64,000 bases of DNA from Epiperipatus broadwayi (GCA_028023455.1 JAQFVV010006255.1:312001-376000); one strand, 5' to 3'; positions 8,521-22,760 are shown, counted from the stretch's first letter. A program made the numbers and translations. Notes: a model not told the origin generated them from the sequence alone.

Positions 8521-11467
8521 TTAATGCAAGTTATATATATATATATTGTAACCGAAAGTCTGATCAGGTCACAACAAACAAAATTAATGATATAACATGA
8601 AATTGTTATGATCTAATCTAGTCTTGGCCAGGGTACACCGCGAAGACCCTTGGATAGCAGTATGTGAAAGTATGTTAAATTACCTAAGACAAATTATAAT
8701 TATTTCATTTTTATTATTCTTCAAAACCTTAATGCGCGATTTTTGTTGCATGAGACCTTATGGCTGACCATGGACTAGATGGTATAATTTGTGAAACTAT
8801 TAACGATTACTCTTTCAGAATGGCATGTACAATTCCCCAGGTCTATACTAGCTATTTTATGGTAGATACAAGTTATTAACAAGAAAGCAATAATTATAAG
8901 GATCACTATATTATGGTTTATTTTAGTTCAGATATACTTTGGATTTTGGTGCAAATGCTAGTCTAGGTATGTGCATTGTAATAATAAGTAAGCATAGAAA
9001 ACTTGGGTTCCTTCCTCATTAATTTAGATCTATAATTAAATAAATAGCAGTGAGACTCTTTTTATGTTTGATGAATTGCAAATTATAGCATTAAGAGAAT
9101 AAATTCTATCATAGCATTATCTAGTCAATTTATCTATAAATAGAAACAATCAATTTTGTATTATATTCCAGAAATTAACAAAGCAAAGCTAAAGTGAAGA
9201 AAGAGGTAAATGGGATTTTATTGTATCCCACACATCACGAACTACCCGAGAACAAAAGCATTCAAATACTTCCCCAGAATATTAGTAAGACTTGTATGCC
9301 CTATTAGTGGCAATATGTGCTCTAATGTATGCTCCACTCAACATGTAGGATTTTCTGTTTTTTGTGAATGACAAATAGCAACAGCACAGTGGGTTAAATT
9401 ATGAATTAACATTTATTTACAATTTTATGATTAACAAATAGTTGATTATATAATGTCTCAAAATTTTAAATAAATAAATAAACAAATAATATAAACAGAA
9501 TAATAAAATACCATTCCATCCATTTACCTCAATAGATGGATACTATACACGGTTTTATAATAGTCACATTCACAAGATTTTACTATAAACTGATTTCATT
9601 TCAGCTCTGAGAAGAGAGAATGGAGTTCAACATCAAGTCATGAAATATCCAATATGACAGTTCCAGAACCAATGAACATAAAATGGAGATTTAAACCTCA
9701 ATTCAGCTAAAATATTATGTAAATAAACATATGATACACTATAGGGACAATTTAGTTAAGATGCCCTGCTATTCCTTATGACTGAACTTACAAGTTATAC
9801 CTATAGATAAAAGATGATTTTAGCATCATAGTACAAAACACTTGCCCAAATCTACATTTATGAAGTAAAATGATATGCCTGTGGATGCATTCATCTACAC
9901 ATAGGAATGATACAACACTGAATGCCCTGTGGATGTCTAGACCACCATCAAGCACAGGAATGAGTGAAAAATACAGAAAATGTCAAATAATTATTCTGCA
10001 GATTAACCACCAGCACAGACTAATGCCATTTAACATTATAAAGCAATAATTAATATTTACTTCAAATCAAAATGTAAAATCTTCCTCCTCAAATATTCTG
10101 CTAACTCACAATACACCAGCAGTTTAGCAGACATGAGTTCAGACATAATAAAAAAAAATGTTTTATAATAAAGAGTGACTGAGATAATGACTGACTCTGC
10201 TTAAAATATGAGCATAATAATAATATAATAAATATGACATAAGTATAGGCACAGAGCCCTGGAAAGACTCATAGGAATAATTCATGTAATGTTAACACAC
10301 ATTCACCAACAATTCTTAACTTCTCGCAAGTGCTATTCCCTCAATTAATTATTCTCTTCAATCCCTTGAATTTAAATTAAGCATAGAAAAGTACTTATAA
10401 TGAACTTAACACATAAGTTCATATGAAAATAAAATCAAAATAAAATATATTATTATTCAAATAAACATTAAATTAATGTACACAACATTTTGGGTATAAT
10501 AAATATTCACCCATAAAATAAATATAGCAAATCCTGAACAATTAATGTACATCACATAAAATAATTTTTAATTACAATGCCGAATTTCAGAGATGTGATT
10601 ATATTCATTTTGTTCCAATTATTGTGAGCACTCCTAAATTAATGGACTCTTACATGGGCTCTATGAATAGATGAGATAATTTTAAAAGCACAACATATAG
10701 AGTTTTAATGAAAATGTTTCTTATAAGTTATTAAATTCTACATCCTATGTCGAGTATTGTTCCAAATTTATAATATTTAGATTATATTAATTTGTCTATT
10801 CACATCAAAAACTAAGAAAAATAATCGGAGCAAATAATAATCTAATAATCCAACATCGGCGATGTAAGTCAGAAAATAGTTTTCTTTTAATTAGCTGTTC
10901 TACAGCTGTTATCATTATTTCAAATAATAAATAAATTAAATAGTAAGTACTGTACGTTATTAGTAATATACATTTAAATAGGATAATCAGTTCCTTATTA
11001 TTCAGCCATTGACACACAAAGACATAAAATCGCGTTTCAATCGCATATGCATAATATAATAATACGTTTAAATAATTGTTTGGAAGAAGAATTTGATTTT
11101 TTAATAGAATATTAATTGAAAGCTAGTGTAATATGGCCATGTGATCAGTAGGCAAATCTTAACTAGATTGGTATAGTCCATGCGTTGAAAATTCATGTAG
11201 TGTTTGTGGTGATGATGGTGAAAAAAGAAAATATGCAACTTGTTTGTAGGAATTTTAATATTATTGTAAATAAATAATAACAAGTATTGTTTATAGGAGT
11301 TAATAATAAAGATGATAGAAGTGAAATATAATTGATTTAACAAGTCATTTTAGGGAATTATTGAGTGATGAAAATAGCCTAGTAGATATTATTTTTATAT
11401 AAAGTGGAATTAATCTGTCTTTCAAAAGTTAATATAGTGCATTAGTGAGAAAAAAAATTTTTTTTTA
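8521..11467. other. Unassigned DNA, partly G-poor
   Basis: No gene supported. At 8560-8840 there is a more complex patch containing CAGGGTACACCGCG. About 9380-10600 is strikingly poor in G on this strand, as in a decayed antisense transcript, but no frame or family is recognisable. Short open frames on the minus strand (10805-11017, 11101-11343) have no signature. The stretch just before 11468 would hold any leader or LTR of the gag pseudogene, but no LTR boundary is visible. Confidence 0.55.
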
Positions 11468-12306
11468 ATGAGTAGAGTTGAAAATCAAGAAAAACAAGAA
11501 AATATTTGTTCTGTTCAAGAATAAGATCTGAAAGAGACGTTGGAGGTGGAAGTAAGGATTGGAAAAAGAAAAGGTGGATCACAGGGAAGATAGGGAAGTA
11601 GGAAAAAATCTTCAACATAAAATGACAGAAGAAAAGAAAAATGTTGAGATGAAAGGTAAGAAAAGTTTAGAGGATTTATTTGCATTGATGATGAAAAAAT
11701 TAGAAAAAAGTAGTAAATCTTTAAAAGAAGATAATAAATATTTAAGAGAAAGTAATACATCTTTAAGAGAAGACTTAAATGAAAAGTTAGAAGAAACTAG
11801 TATATCTTTTGGTGAAAAGTTAGAAGAAAATAGTAAATCTTTAAGAGAAGATAATAAATCTTTGAATGAAAAATTAGAAGAAACTAGTAAATCTTTGAAT
11901 GAAAAGATGGAAGTAAATAATAAATCGTTAAATGAAAAACTAAAAGAAAATAATGAATTGATAAGTGAGAAGTTAGAATTTATAAATAAAAGTATAGTAG
12001 AAAATCAGCAAGCCATTAAATTTATAAAGAGAGATTTAGAGAAAAAATTTGAAGAGTTAAATGAAAAGTTTGCAATAAAAGAGAAAGTTATAGAAGTAAT
12101 AAAAGAGGAAATGGAGGAAAAGGTAGAGGGATATGTCCATAAAAATCTTCAAGATTTTAAAGTGCAAGAAGTTATCAAAACTGTATAGGTTATAAAGATG
12201 AAATCAATAAGAAAATAGAGCATTTAGCTGGAGCTTTAGGTAGTGATATTAAAGGTATTAAGAATCAAATGGAATTAATGGAAAGCAAATTTGAATTTTT
12301 AACATA
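11468..12306 (+). pseudogene. Retrotransposon gag, coiled-coil N-terminal part (frameshifted)
   Basis: Likely start ATG 11468. The product is almost all Glu/Lys/Asn/Ser with repeated blocks of the type NEKLEETSKSL and KEDNKSL at about 11720-11960. Hydrophobic positions recur in heptad or hendecad spacing, so a long coiled coil is predicted. The reading frame changes near 11545, 12189 and 12306, and there is an in-frame TAA at 11522-11524. The longest uninterrupted run, from about 11559 to 12188, is in a different frame from the start. It joins directly to the gag core downstream. It could be the remains of a host coiled-coil protein, but the continuation into a Gag-like domain argues for a retroelement. 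Confidence 0.55.
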
Positions 12307-13593
12307 GAAGTAAAAGAAGAAATTGATAAAAGCACTCTAGAATTTAAAAAAGAATTGGAGATAGAAATAGAGAAAAAATTACAGGATATAAGATCCAGTA
12401 AAATTGAGGATCAAAGGTATCAATCTAAAGTTGGAGAAAAGTTTAAGAAGTTAGAGAAATGCTTAATAGAGCAAGTAGAGAAAAATAAAGAGATAAGTGA
12501 AGAGAATAATAGTCAAAAAGAGATGAATAGTATAAACATTGATCAATTGACAGAGGAGCAAAAGAATTATACAGATAGTTTCTTTAATAAAATAAAATTG
12601 TATGGTTTAATACTAGACATTTATTCTAAAATTAAAATGATTCTAGTAAGTAATCATGATAGACTGATAAATTTTAAAGATTTAGGAAGGGAATGGTATA
12701 ATCAAATTTTATGAAATAGATTTGGTAATAAAAACTGGAATAGAATAGAATATAGTAAGGATGTTATAAATAACTACAGAGAGAAATTAAGTATGTGCCA
12801 GGAAGCCAAACATTAAAGTTGCCAATAAGTTAAAGAAAAGTTAGATAAGAAGAATTCCATGGATGTAAGATTTATGAAAATAAAACCAGTGAAAGAAGAT
12901 GGTACAAAAAATCATTTAGAATTTCTAAATAATTTAGAAAAGTTGTTTTCTTTGAGCCCCATATCCAAAAAGGAAAAATTGGTCCTTTCTGATAATTTTC
13001 TATATGTTGCTGCAAAAGATTGGTGGCAGTCATTAGTTGAAAAACCTGGTACATATGGAGATTTCAAATACATAGTATTAGTTGGTTTTGGGGGATCTGA
13101 CCCATGAGATTATCTTAGATATCATGTGATATCGGAAAAATATAATATTTATAAAGATGGTAATGGGAAGTTTGCCCATAATCAAGATGTCAGATTGAAA
13201 ACTCTTACTTTTTTTTATTGGAAAATTCAAATGGTAAGATTGAGTAGACAGAATATACTATATTTAAGTGAACAAATCCTAAGTCTAGTTGATAAATATA
13301 CTAATAAAAAGATTATTAAATTGTTAGATGTATTACAAAGTACTGAAATTAATGCTGATAAGGTAGCTAAAGATGTTCAAGATAAAATAAATTACCATGT
13401 TAATGATCTGGAATGTGAAGTTAAGATTCTTCAAGAAATTATGGAAAAGGAGCAGTATTTTGAATTAGAAAAGTAAATTGCCTTGAAGTTAAGTCAGCCT
13501 CTAATTTGGAATATTCAGTTAACCATAAGTGACGTTATTGCTATTTTAGAGAGAATGAGAGGCAAATTTATAAATAAAAACAATGTAGATTAG
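12307..13593 (+). pseudogene. Ty3/gypsy-like gag core with five in-frame stops
   Basis: A single frame of about 429 codons interrupted by stops at 12712, 12814, 12826, 13105 and 13474. The first part continues the Glu/Lys-rich coiled coil. From about 12859 it changes to a Gag capsid-like fold signature: a phenylalanine-rich helix, a LVLSDNFLYVAAKDWW helix with the paired tryptophans typical of retrotransposon Gag, and a YGDFK element. No CCHC zinc knuckle, protease or RT could be read downstream to 14130. Because most stops are isolated and the frame persists, decay is moderate. Class is inferred from the Gag signature only. Confidence 0.6.
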
Positions 13594-16500
13594 GGAGGTC
13601 TTTGGTTATGTGTTTCTTACAAAATTGTAAAACAAGTTGGTGAGAATGCTTGTATGCTTTCAACTCCAGAAGGCATTAGGGAAACATATAATGCATGAAG
13701 CTTCATTCCCTATTCTGTCAGAAAATAAAGCAGAAGTGGTCAAAATTAATATGATAAGAAAGATTAGCAATTTAAATATTGGGATATTTTAGAGTTTGTG
13801 AAGGTTCAAAAGGCAAATCAACAGACATAATATTAGATTCAAAAGTAAAGAATTTTGTTTGATTGTTGTAGGTAGAGAAACAGTAGAGATCAATATAAAA
13901 AAATTTTTTAGAGTTAAGCATTATAAAATTTAAAATTAAATGAAGAAAAGGAAAGTTGTGCCCTTTATACTGGTACACCCCATCATAAAAAAATGGGAAT
14001 AACATTTTGAGATGCATAATTTTAAATTTTATTAAATCAAAAAGATAGATACTTATTAAGCTAGGAAAAGTAATTGTCATTTTAATTATCATAAGGTTTG
14101 AACTTAGGTTTAAACAATTTAAAGTCATATAAAGGATACAAGTGCTGGGTAAAATAGTTGGTTACAAATGTACATAAAAGATAAAATAATAAACTATAAA
14201 TTTATTATAGTTACAAATAAGTAAACATTTGATAGCATTTAAAATTTTAGTAAAGTTCAAATCTAATCTTCTAAACAAATATGTGTTATATAGATAGATA
14301 ATTATTGTCTGTGCACATTTAATATTATAAAAGCAATTATTATTTCTAGGTAAATCTTAAGTTATGTTTACAAATAAATGATTAATATTTATTTTACAAA
14401 TTTGGTGCTTAAAAAAAATAAATCATAAAAGTAATACCAATCTAGTTTGTATAAAAATAAAACCAAAATGATCTAAATCAAGGAAGTAAATTGTATTTTA
14501 TTCAGTTTCCAAAATGTATTATTTTTATTGAGACATATTTTTAAAACAAAAATATTTGTTTTAAATATAGATCAAATACTAACAACTCATTAAATATAGA
14601 ATCAAAAAAGTGAGGAAAATTAACCAATAAATAGCCTGCAGACAATCGTTAAGAAAAATTGATAGAATATTAAATTGGAAAAAAAAAGCACAGATCAATG
14701 AGCAAGTAACTTTTTTGGTATCCTAAAAGTTTCCAAAAAATTTCTTAAATATTATTATTATTTTGAAAAAGAAAAAAGAAGTAATGAATTTTGTCTATGT
14801 AATAATTTAAATGATATAGGTTATAAAGCTTCATTAAAATGCAAGAGTAAATTAAATTGATCTCTACAGAGAACTCGTCAATTAGTGGTTCTTGGAAAAT
14901 TTCTTGAAATTGTTATATGGAGAAAATAATATAAAATGAAGAGGAAAATTTTATGTATATTCCATATTGTGACCAAGGAAGAAACTCACTAAAGGAAAAC
15001 CTTAGGAGTAGTGTATTTACACTGGATTTAATTGCTAAACTAGTTGAAGTATTCATGTGCTATATTCTATTAACTGTTTTCTTCAAGTAAACTCAGTGAT
15101 GGCTTTTATGCATGCTAAAACCGGCAATTTTTACATTACCATACCAATTTATACTCATTTTAAAGCTTAAAAAGTACCATAAGATGCTGCCCTCTCTAGA
15201 ATTATTTTACAAGAAAAAAAATCAATAATATATAGATTTGAAGCTACAACAATGGAAGAAGGCAGACTTTCCTAGATGCTAATTGGTTGGTTCATTTTGA
15301 ACAAAAAAAGAGTGCCTGTCAATAATTTTCACCACTCCAACTTCTTTGTTTTGATTTTGAAAATGAAAATGAATGTTTTAGAGTGTTTTTTTTTTGTATT
15401 TTTTACATATTATAAATTATTTTGATAAAATAAGCTGAAAATAAAATTATTTTAGAAAAATAGTTAAGATTTTAGTAAAAATTATTTACTTTTACATGAA
15501 CTTAAATTGAGAAAGAAAATCACTGATGTACTCAACATTTCTAATAGGTTATGAACGTTCTTTTTAGATTCTCCGCTATAAAATATGTTTATAATTATAA
15601 ATAGAAATTTATTTTTGAAACAACTTTCGTTCACTTTCATGGTCTGACAAATTATTAATTTGCTTTTTACAAACAAAGCTAAAATGAATATAATAATAAA
15701 AGATGAATATATTTTACTGCTGATTCTGTAATTAACCAATTAAAAGTTTAGAGTTTTAACTCGCTTGACCAAGAAGATTTTGCACGACAAAAAAGATATG
15801 AGTCAAAATAATTGGACAAGATCAAGTTATCAGCCAGGGATAAATAAAAGGCTAATTATTTCTGACAAAGATAAGTATGCATTTTTAAAATTATCTAGAA
15901 CTAAAGTAGTAATAGATAATAATAGAACTAGGTGTGAATGGAAAAGTATACATCATATTCAAAGATAAATCTTAAAGCATGTTTGAATAAAATTTTAATT
16001 GAAGAAATGATTAAAACTGAGCAATACTAATTTTAATATTCCTTTTATGTAAAGTTAAAAAAAATTATACTGGGTGTTATATAGGTTAAAGGATAATTAT
16101 ATTTATATGTATACTGAATAACAGTGGTCTGTTATCTACCATCTGAAAAAAAAAGATAAGAGTAAAACCATACCATAAATTATTTAATAAAGAATAAATA
16201 TGCATGGATATAAATTGTTGAGATGAAATAAATCTTAGTGCATTCTGAAATATAAATGTATGTGGAAGAACATATTATTCTACTGTTAAAATGGAAATGG
16301 AAAATGTTTTTTTTTTAATAATAATATTAACCAAAATAAATAAATCATTTGAATGCTGAATCATTTATTACCAGCATAAGAAGTCAAACATATAAGACAA
16401 GTTGCAGATAATCTTTAACTACTAAAGGAAAAAAACTGCTACATTGTCAATAACCTGACATTGTGTAAATTTTGATAATTGTAATAATCTTCAGATGATA

Positions 16501-19500
16501 ACAAATGGAGTCAAAAAATAATTGGAATATTAACATGCAACTAGTGGAGTGTTTGAAATGAAAGTGATAATAATATTGATGTGCCACTAGTCTGAATCCT
16601 GTGGAATGATTGTAAAGCCAGTAAAAGTTAAAGTTTTGTTTGTTTGTTTGTTTATGAACTTATATTTAAAGAGAAAAAAAAAACAGCAACATCATATTTG
16701 AATATATATTAATTCTATACTTTATATATAGTTGTTATTACAATAGGGGGGGTAGATCAATAAATAGTGAAATTAATAATTGATTTAATTTGGTTATCTA
16801 TGCCATTATTTATTTTAAAAGTTGTGTTTTAATCAAATATTGTTATATAATTAAAATCAATGATATGATTAATGATTTAATGAAATGTATCCTAAAAGTA
16901 GTTAACAATATGTTTATTATGAAGAGGGTATAGGTTGGTGTTTAAGTATACAATATTGAAAACAAGAAACTATGATATTTTAAATTTGATCTTATGTTTT
17001 ACAATGAACAATTTAATATAGTTTTATAGAATTATAAGTAATTTTAGTTTGTAATTTGTAGAAACAATTAGTTACAAGAATGATATCAAACAAATATAAG
17101 TTAGAAATATGAAGGTAATAATTAAGTTGTTAAATAAAACAAAGATAAGTAGTTTATTTAGAATGCACCAAAGAGTGGTCTATTAATATTTAGCTGAAAT
17201 GTATAAATTATAGATGAAAATTATTTCAGGGAGATATAGGGGTTCAGATTTAATAGTAAACAACTTAAAATTCTTATTGATTGTAATTTAGTATATATAT
17301 TGAAAATAAAACTATAGGAAGATGAAGTTTGAGGTCAAAAAACTAATTGATGATTTTATAATTATTATAATAATATCTTCTTAGAAAAAAATAAATAAAT
17401 ATCAAAAGATGAATATCATGATATTTAAAAATACACAAAAAGTGATATTTCACCATATTTATAATAATAATATTGTATTGAAGCAAGAATGCAATAGTTA
17501 TTATGTTCCATTTTGCTTTTCTAATTTAATGTCTAATTTATAATGGTTGATAATTGTAGAAAGAAGGGGAAGAATGATAATTTAGGGAAAACACCTGATT
17601 TGTGGTATAAAAAAAATAAAAGTATGTAACGGTAAATATCACATCAGCACCATATTACATGAAAAGGTAATTTTTTTGTTGTTGTGAATATCTAAAAGTT
17701 AAAAAAGGGAATGGAAACTTTTCAATTGCTTATACTGTTATTATAAATTTATTAAACGCACATTGATTACGAATAGCTTCACGCTCACAGATCTAACTGC
17801 TTCAGCTTCACCTATTTAAATAGAAAGTAGGTTGAAGTAAAGAAGGAATTCCCCTCTTTTCTTCCATAGCATAAGCTTGTGGTTAAAACACCTGTAGAGG
17901 TCCCTACTATCGCATTTTTACACACATATTATCGAGGTTATAGCCTCACTAAATATTATTATACAGTTATTATATTATATTGGTATATAACTTTATTACT
18001 ATTGTTATTTTAAATTACCTTTTGGTTAAAATATATATTATAATATCTTGTAAATAATGTGATTAAAGTTGTTGCTTTGAAAGTGAACTTGAGTATTAAA
18101 TGTTGCATTTCTTTTATGAGAGTCACTCACTACATCACATGAACTCAAAGTATACAATTTGAGATGAAAATAAGAAAGTAAACCAGTTTAGAACAATATA
18201 ACAATCAATTAAGCACACATTTATTAATAGAGATTTAACTTACTGTAAACTGCCTTTATCACAAAAGTCATTGATAATATTGCAAATTATTAAAGTATGC
18301 TTATTTATAAGGAATTAAATTATGAATTACTTATTCTTGAAAGTATCAAATATAATTACAATTTAGATAATAATATTAGTTTAAGGGTTGGTATTAAGGA
18401 ACATAAATATAAAGTAGTAGTACAATTTTAATCATAGATTCAGGTTATAAGTCTTTTCTTAAGCGACCCTTCCTATAGGGTTCAGTAAAATCCCTCGTTG
18501 TTTTATAGGTGAATTAAATAACTAATTAAAAATCAATGATTACCATGAGATCTCCATAGTATACAATTATTGTTATGATTATTGTTAATTATAATCCTAT
18601 AGAAGTAATAATAATAACATTCAATATACAATAACATGATAGTATAATTTCTTCATTAGTTAAATGAAAGTTAATAATTATAGATGTTTTATTATAGTCA
18701 TTTAATCACGATTATTAGTCATGAGAGTATGTAGATACTAAATAAGGAGAAGTGTCTAGGTATTCTCATGCCATTGGATAAATATTTTAGTATTTATTTA
18801 ATGTTAAAGGGTATACAATCTTGTTGATAAAATAGGAGAGTCTCATAATTGTTAATATTGACCAAAGATAATTGAGAAAATGGTAAGAGTCTTAAATGAT
18901 ACCTAGATAAAGTCATAGGATAGCCTAATGTAGGGACTTAGCATATCTACTAGGGGTCATTGTCCTATTGGCAGGGTACAATATATATATATAATGTAAC
19001 AGCTTAATTAATTATGCGTAATTGATGAGGTTATGTATAGTTTATGTCGCATAAATGATAAAATGTAGTGAACTGAAATCTTTATAACTCTAAGCTAAAA
19101 TATTACTTTTTCATATTAATTTGTTTTATTTAAATTTTTAAAACGAGATTGTTTCTAAATATGAAATCTTTATAATTGGCTAAAATATTACCTTGTCCTG
19201 TTCATTTACCCTAGTTAAGTTTAAAAAATAAGATTATTTCTAGACGTGATGTTCTATAAATATTTGTCATGTTCGATTGAGACTTCATATTAATATAGTT
19301 ATCATTACACTCACATATATAAATAAGAAATAATTATTATAACTCGGATTATATATAATTGCAATTACATAAATAAACTAAGCATAAATGTTAACAATGC
19401 TAAAGAATAGGACTCTGTCAATTCCGCTTTTTAAAATTTATTTACATTAAAGAACTCATTGAAAGCTGCAGTTACTTCAGTTTTATATATATACAGATAG

Positions 19501-19626
19501 AAAAAAAATTATTTCCATTCTTTGCTTTATTCTTGTAAAAAAATTAATATTTAGGCACTAAATGTGATAAACTAAGCTTTGATTCAGGGATTTTTACTTT
19601 CCAAATGTTTTTATAAAGGAAAACCA
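13594..19626. other. A+T-rich DNA with no gene recognised
   Basis: May include decayed remains of the retroelement downstream of gag up to about 14130. A 67-codon open frame at 15765-15968 and minus-strand frames at 13772-14128 and 15482-15739 show no family features. A short G run (16745-16751) is present. A less A+T-rich island at about 17755-17960 and one at 18450-18520 stand out in composition but match nothing I know. Confidence 0.55.
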
Positions 19627-19640
19627 TGATGATGATGATG

Positions 19641-19682
<42 letters not shown>
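19627..19682 (+). repeat. (GAT)n(AAT)n microsatellite
   Basis: A few GAT units run into a pure AAT tract that abuts the 3' end of the SINE copy at 19684, as expected for the simple-sequence tail of that SINE. Confidence 0.9.
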
Positions 19683-19683
19683 T

Positions 19684-19872
19684 ATTGGATTATTTCCATT
19701 ATCTAATATTAAATGTTGAATGTCTTTTTTAAAAAATCAAATTTAAATTTTTATTAGCAATAATACACAGGTTAGTATAATCCAATGTTTTGAATGGTAT
19801 TCTTTTTCTTCAGGTGTTGCTGGCATGACTAGAAAAAGTACTAGCATAGGAATCAAATGTGGACCTTTCATT
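19684..19872 (-). repeat. tRNA-derived SINE, leftward copy of a head-to-head pair
   Basis: Minus-strand copy of the SINE best preserved at 61391-61654. It keeps the tail block CCATTATCTAATATTAAAT (19694-19712) and the body block around 19812-19850. The tRNA-like head is cut off where the rightward copy begins. Confidence 0.65.
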
Positions 19873-20095
19873 CTGTCAAATAGCTCAGTTGATTAGGGTG
19901 TTATCTTAAATTCAATATTCATAAATCAAAAGTTTAAGTTGGATTTCCTGATAATACTGTCACTGGTCAGGCCAGAATCATCTGAAGAAGATATGAGAAT
20001 AATATTATCCAGAACATTGTGTCATATATTAATCTATGTGCTACTACTTATAGGTAAATGTTTTGGAAATGATAGATGGTGGAAATAGTCCAACA
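19873..20095 (+). repeat. tRNA-derived SINE, rightward copy of a head-to-head pair
   Basis: Starts with TGTCAAATAGCTCAGTTGATTA, a tRNA-like A-box region, followed by a degraded B-box, the body GTCACTGGTCAGGCCAGAA and a tail GGAAATAGTCCAACAT near 20079-20094. It touches the leftward copy with no spacer, giving two diverging pol III-type heads. Confidence 0.65.
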
Positions 20096-22214
20096 TATAA
20101 ATATTAGTAAAATACCGCAAATCTCCAGACAAACCAAGGCAGTGTGAATGGGTCCATTTATCTGAAGGATCTTTTGACTATCCATCATTAAATTAAAGAA
20201 TGGTATAAATATTAAGATATTATGATTATTAAAAAGAACACTTGAAATTTTATTATAGGGGTTCAAAAATTTCTAGCTATGTTAGAGCACTGTGATAAAT
20301 TGCATATCGTTTTTTAAAAAATAAATACTGTTTACCCTTCAGCTGAATAATATATCATTTTTATGGATAGGTATGTTAATTCTAATATTCTCACGGTTAA
20401 ATGATTTATTCATAGCCAGCTATTTAGCTAATATATATTTTTTATAGATAGACAACTTCCATATTTCTCCATTCTGCCTTTACTAATATATTTTTTGTTA
20501 CACGGAAGCGCCCGGAAATAATACTATATATATTGTAAATAAATAATATTACATTAAATATCTGTAACACAAATAATTAAACATAATTGAAATAAGAAAA
20601 AAAAGAAGATTCATTGTAAAAAATATATTCATGGTTCACTGAGTTTTTTATTTTTTTACAAATAAGAAATATTTTACAATTGGTTTTCTTTCATTATTTT
20701 AAAATGGATGAGTGAATTTGTAATATCTTGAGTTATTAGAATCAATTATAATTATAAATATCATCAAACAGGCGTTTAATAAAATATCGAAACTAAACTA
20801 ATAATTCTAAAAGAAATATTGTTATATAATATTGTTTATTAAAATTATTCTTTGGTGTAACATATTATTTAATTGATTATTAATTTGTCACAGTATTGAA
20901 CTGACTTCATTTTGTTAAGGATTGGAATTTAATATTTTTTATATATGATTATATATATCATACTTATAGAAAAATTATTAGTAGCTGTGATTAGATTCAT
21001 AAATGAAAATCATGGGACAGCAATTTATGCATCAGTTTGATTGTTAGCATTTTACCATTTCTGGTCACCAAGAATATATTAAATTAATGTAAGTCTAGAA
21101 TGACTAATAATTTATTTTATGACGTTTTATTTTTTATAAAATTATTCAGTATTATAATAAAGGATTATACTTTTATTCACAACAAGTACTTTAAAACTTG
21201 TGTTTTTTTTAAAGGATTTTTATTTATTAAAAATATTAAATTATTTTAAACATAAATAATAAAAAGCAATGAACTATTGAAATTCAATAAATGAGATAAT
21301 ACCATAATCCAAAAAGTAGAAGAAATAATTATGAAGAAAAAACCCTCATAAGATAGAAAAAGATTGAGAACTCTACAATTATAATGAGTTATTGGTGGTA
21401 AATTGATTACATTCTAATTTTGCTACTTCTGTTTATACTTAGTCTCTTGCAATTCTGCTCAATAATAAAGGGACAGTTTCTGAATTAAATATTTCTTGAT
21501 CAATTCTCAGTTAAGTAAAGTTTAAAAGAATTCAGTTTGGTCAATTGATTGAAATTGTTGAGCTTAACCTACCATTTCAGTGCTTTTACAAAATCTCATT
21601 ATTAGAAAATTATAAAATATTCTGGGAATTGTATATTTTTATATAATCTGAAAACTGTTTTTATAAAACATCAAGTTAATTTTTGTATATGTAGAATTTT
21701 AATAAAATAAATGAAATATTTTGAAAATCTATCTATTCAAAGCAATGAACATTTGTTTTTATTTATGTTTTTCGTTGCTATTAAATAAAGATAATTAATT
21801 GTTAACATGTAAACAAAATTCAAATATAAAACTTTCAGGGTTTTTTTTTAAGTAATTTGGAAAAAATACATAATCATATAATTCTTTTTTGAAGGTCTTA
21901 ATGAAGCCCAAAAATTGAAAAAAATATTTAATTTCTTATCAATATATAAAATTAAATCATTAGTATTTTGAAATGTAAGTTGATTTAATTAGGATTAATA
22001 CAAAAATGTAATTAATGGTAAAACATTAAAATTATTTAATATTTTCATGATATGAATAATATAAAGTCGGACATATTTATATTATTTAATAAATGGTTAC
22101 TTTAAATTATATCATTTGATAACAAAAGTTTACATATAGTTCTCAATAAAAACCCTATTAATCTAATTCTCAATAATAAAATGATACCATATGCTTTTTA
22201 TTGTAATAAAAGAT
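20096..22214. other. A+T-rich DNA with no gene recognised
   Basis: Poly-A/T tracts and chance frames only (for example minus strand 20048-20266, partly SINE shadow). Nothing recognised. Confidence 0.6.
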
Positions 22215-22760
22215 AACAGACTCAGAAGTCAAGGATCACTAGATTGAAGCTCAATTCTGTCATTCCTAATACTCAAATATCATTCTTAACCACTATCACT
22301 CCACTGTAGGATGAAAATCTCCCCAAGGTTAATCCATCTTCTCTGACCTGTAATCTTTTTTCTCCATGCCATCTTCACATACTTTTTTATTTCATCCATC
22401 CATCTCACATGCAGTCTTTTTTTAGGTCTTGTATAATCTCTTGGAATTCAATTTAAGATTTTAACTATCCATCTATTATCTCTTCTAGCAATATTTCCAA
22501 CCCAACTCCACTTCAGTCTCTTAAGTCTTTTAATGATGTTGGTAATACCTGTTTGTTCTCTTACCCATGCATTTCATTTTTGATCTGCTTTTTATACTTT
22601 TAACATGCAAATCCATACTTTTTTTAGTATTCTGAAATCTCTGTATTGCTTTTTTGATAAGAGTTTAAGTCTCAGATTCATAAGTAAGAGCTAATAAGAT
22701 ATATTTATTAAAAACATATTTTTTCAAACATGTAGGCCTTTTTCCTTTTAAATCGTTTAA
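22215..22760 (-). pseudogene. RTE-type LINE, 3' end (antisense)
   Basis: Minus strand matches the C-terminal coding end and 3' end of the RTE copy at 36518-37832. It keeps a PRFRN-like segment, a CEMDG segment corresponding to the YMIWINN region, a CAGAGAAGATGGATT block matching CAGAGAAGACTGATT at about 37755, and an ILQWSDSG-like terminus matching ILQWIDNN. Multiple stops. Beyond the terminus (22215-22280) the sequence continues into an unplaced tail. Confidence 0.55.

Noticed and set aside
22215-22300. Minus-strand tRNA-like look (AGTGGTTAAG and a TTCAATC block) at the end of the RTE fragment
   Set aside because: The sequence aligns with the coding end of the RTE copy at about 37780-37830 (ILQW motif), so the A-box resemblance is coincidental.
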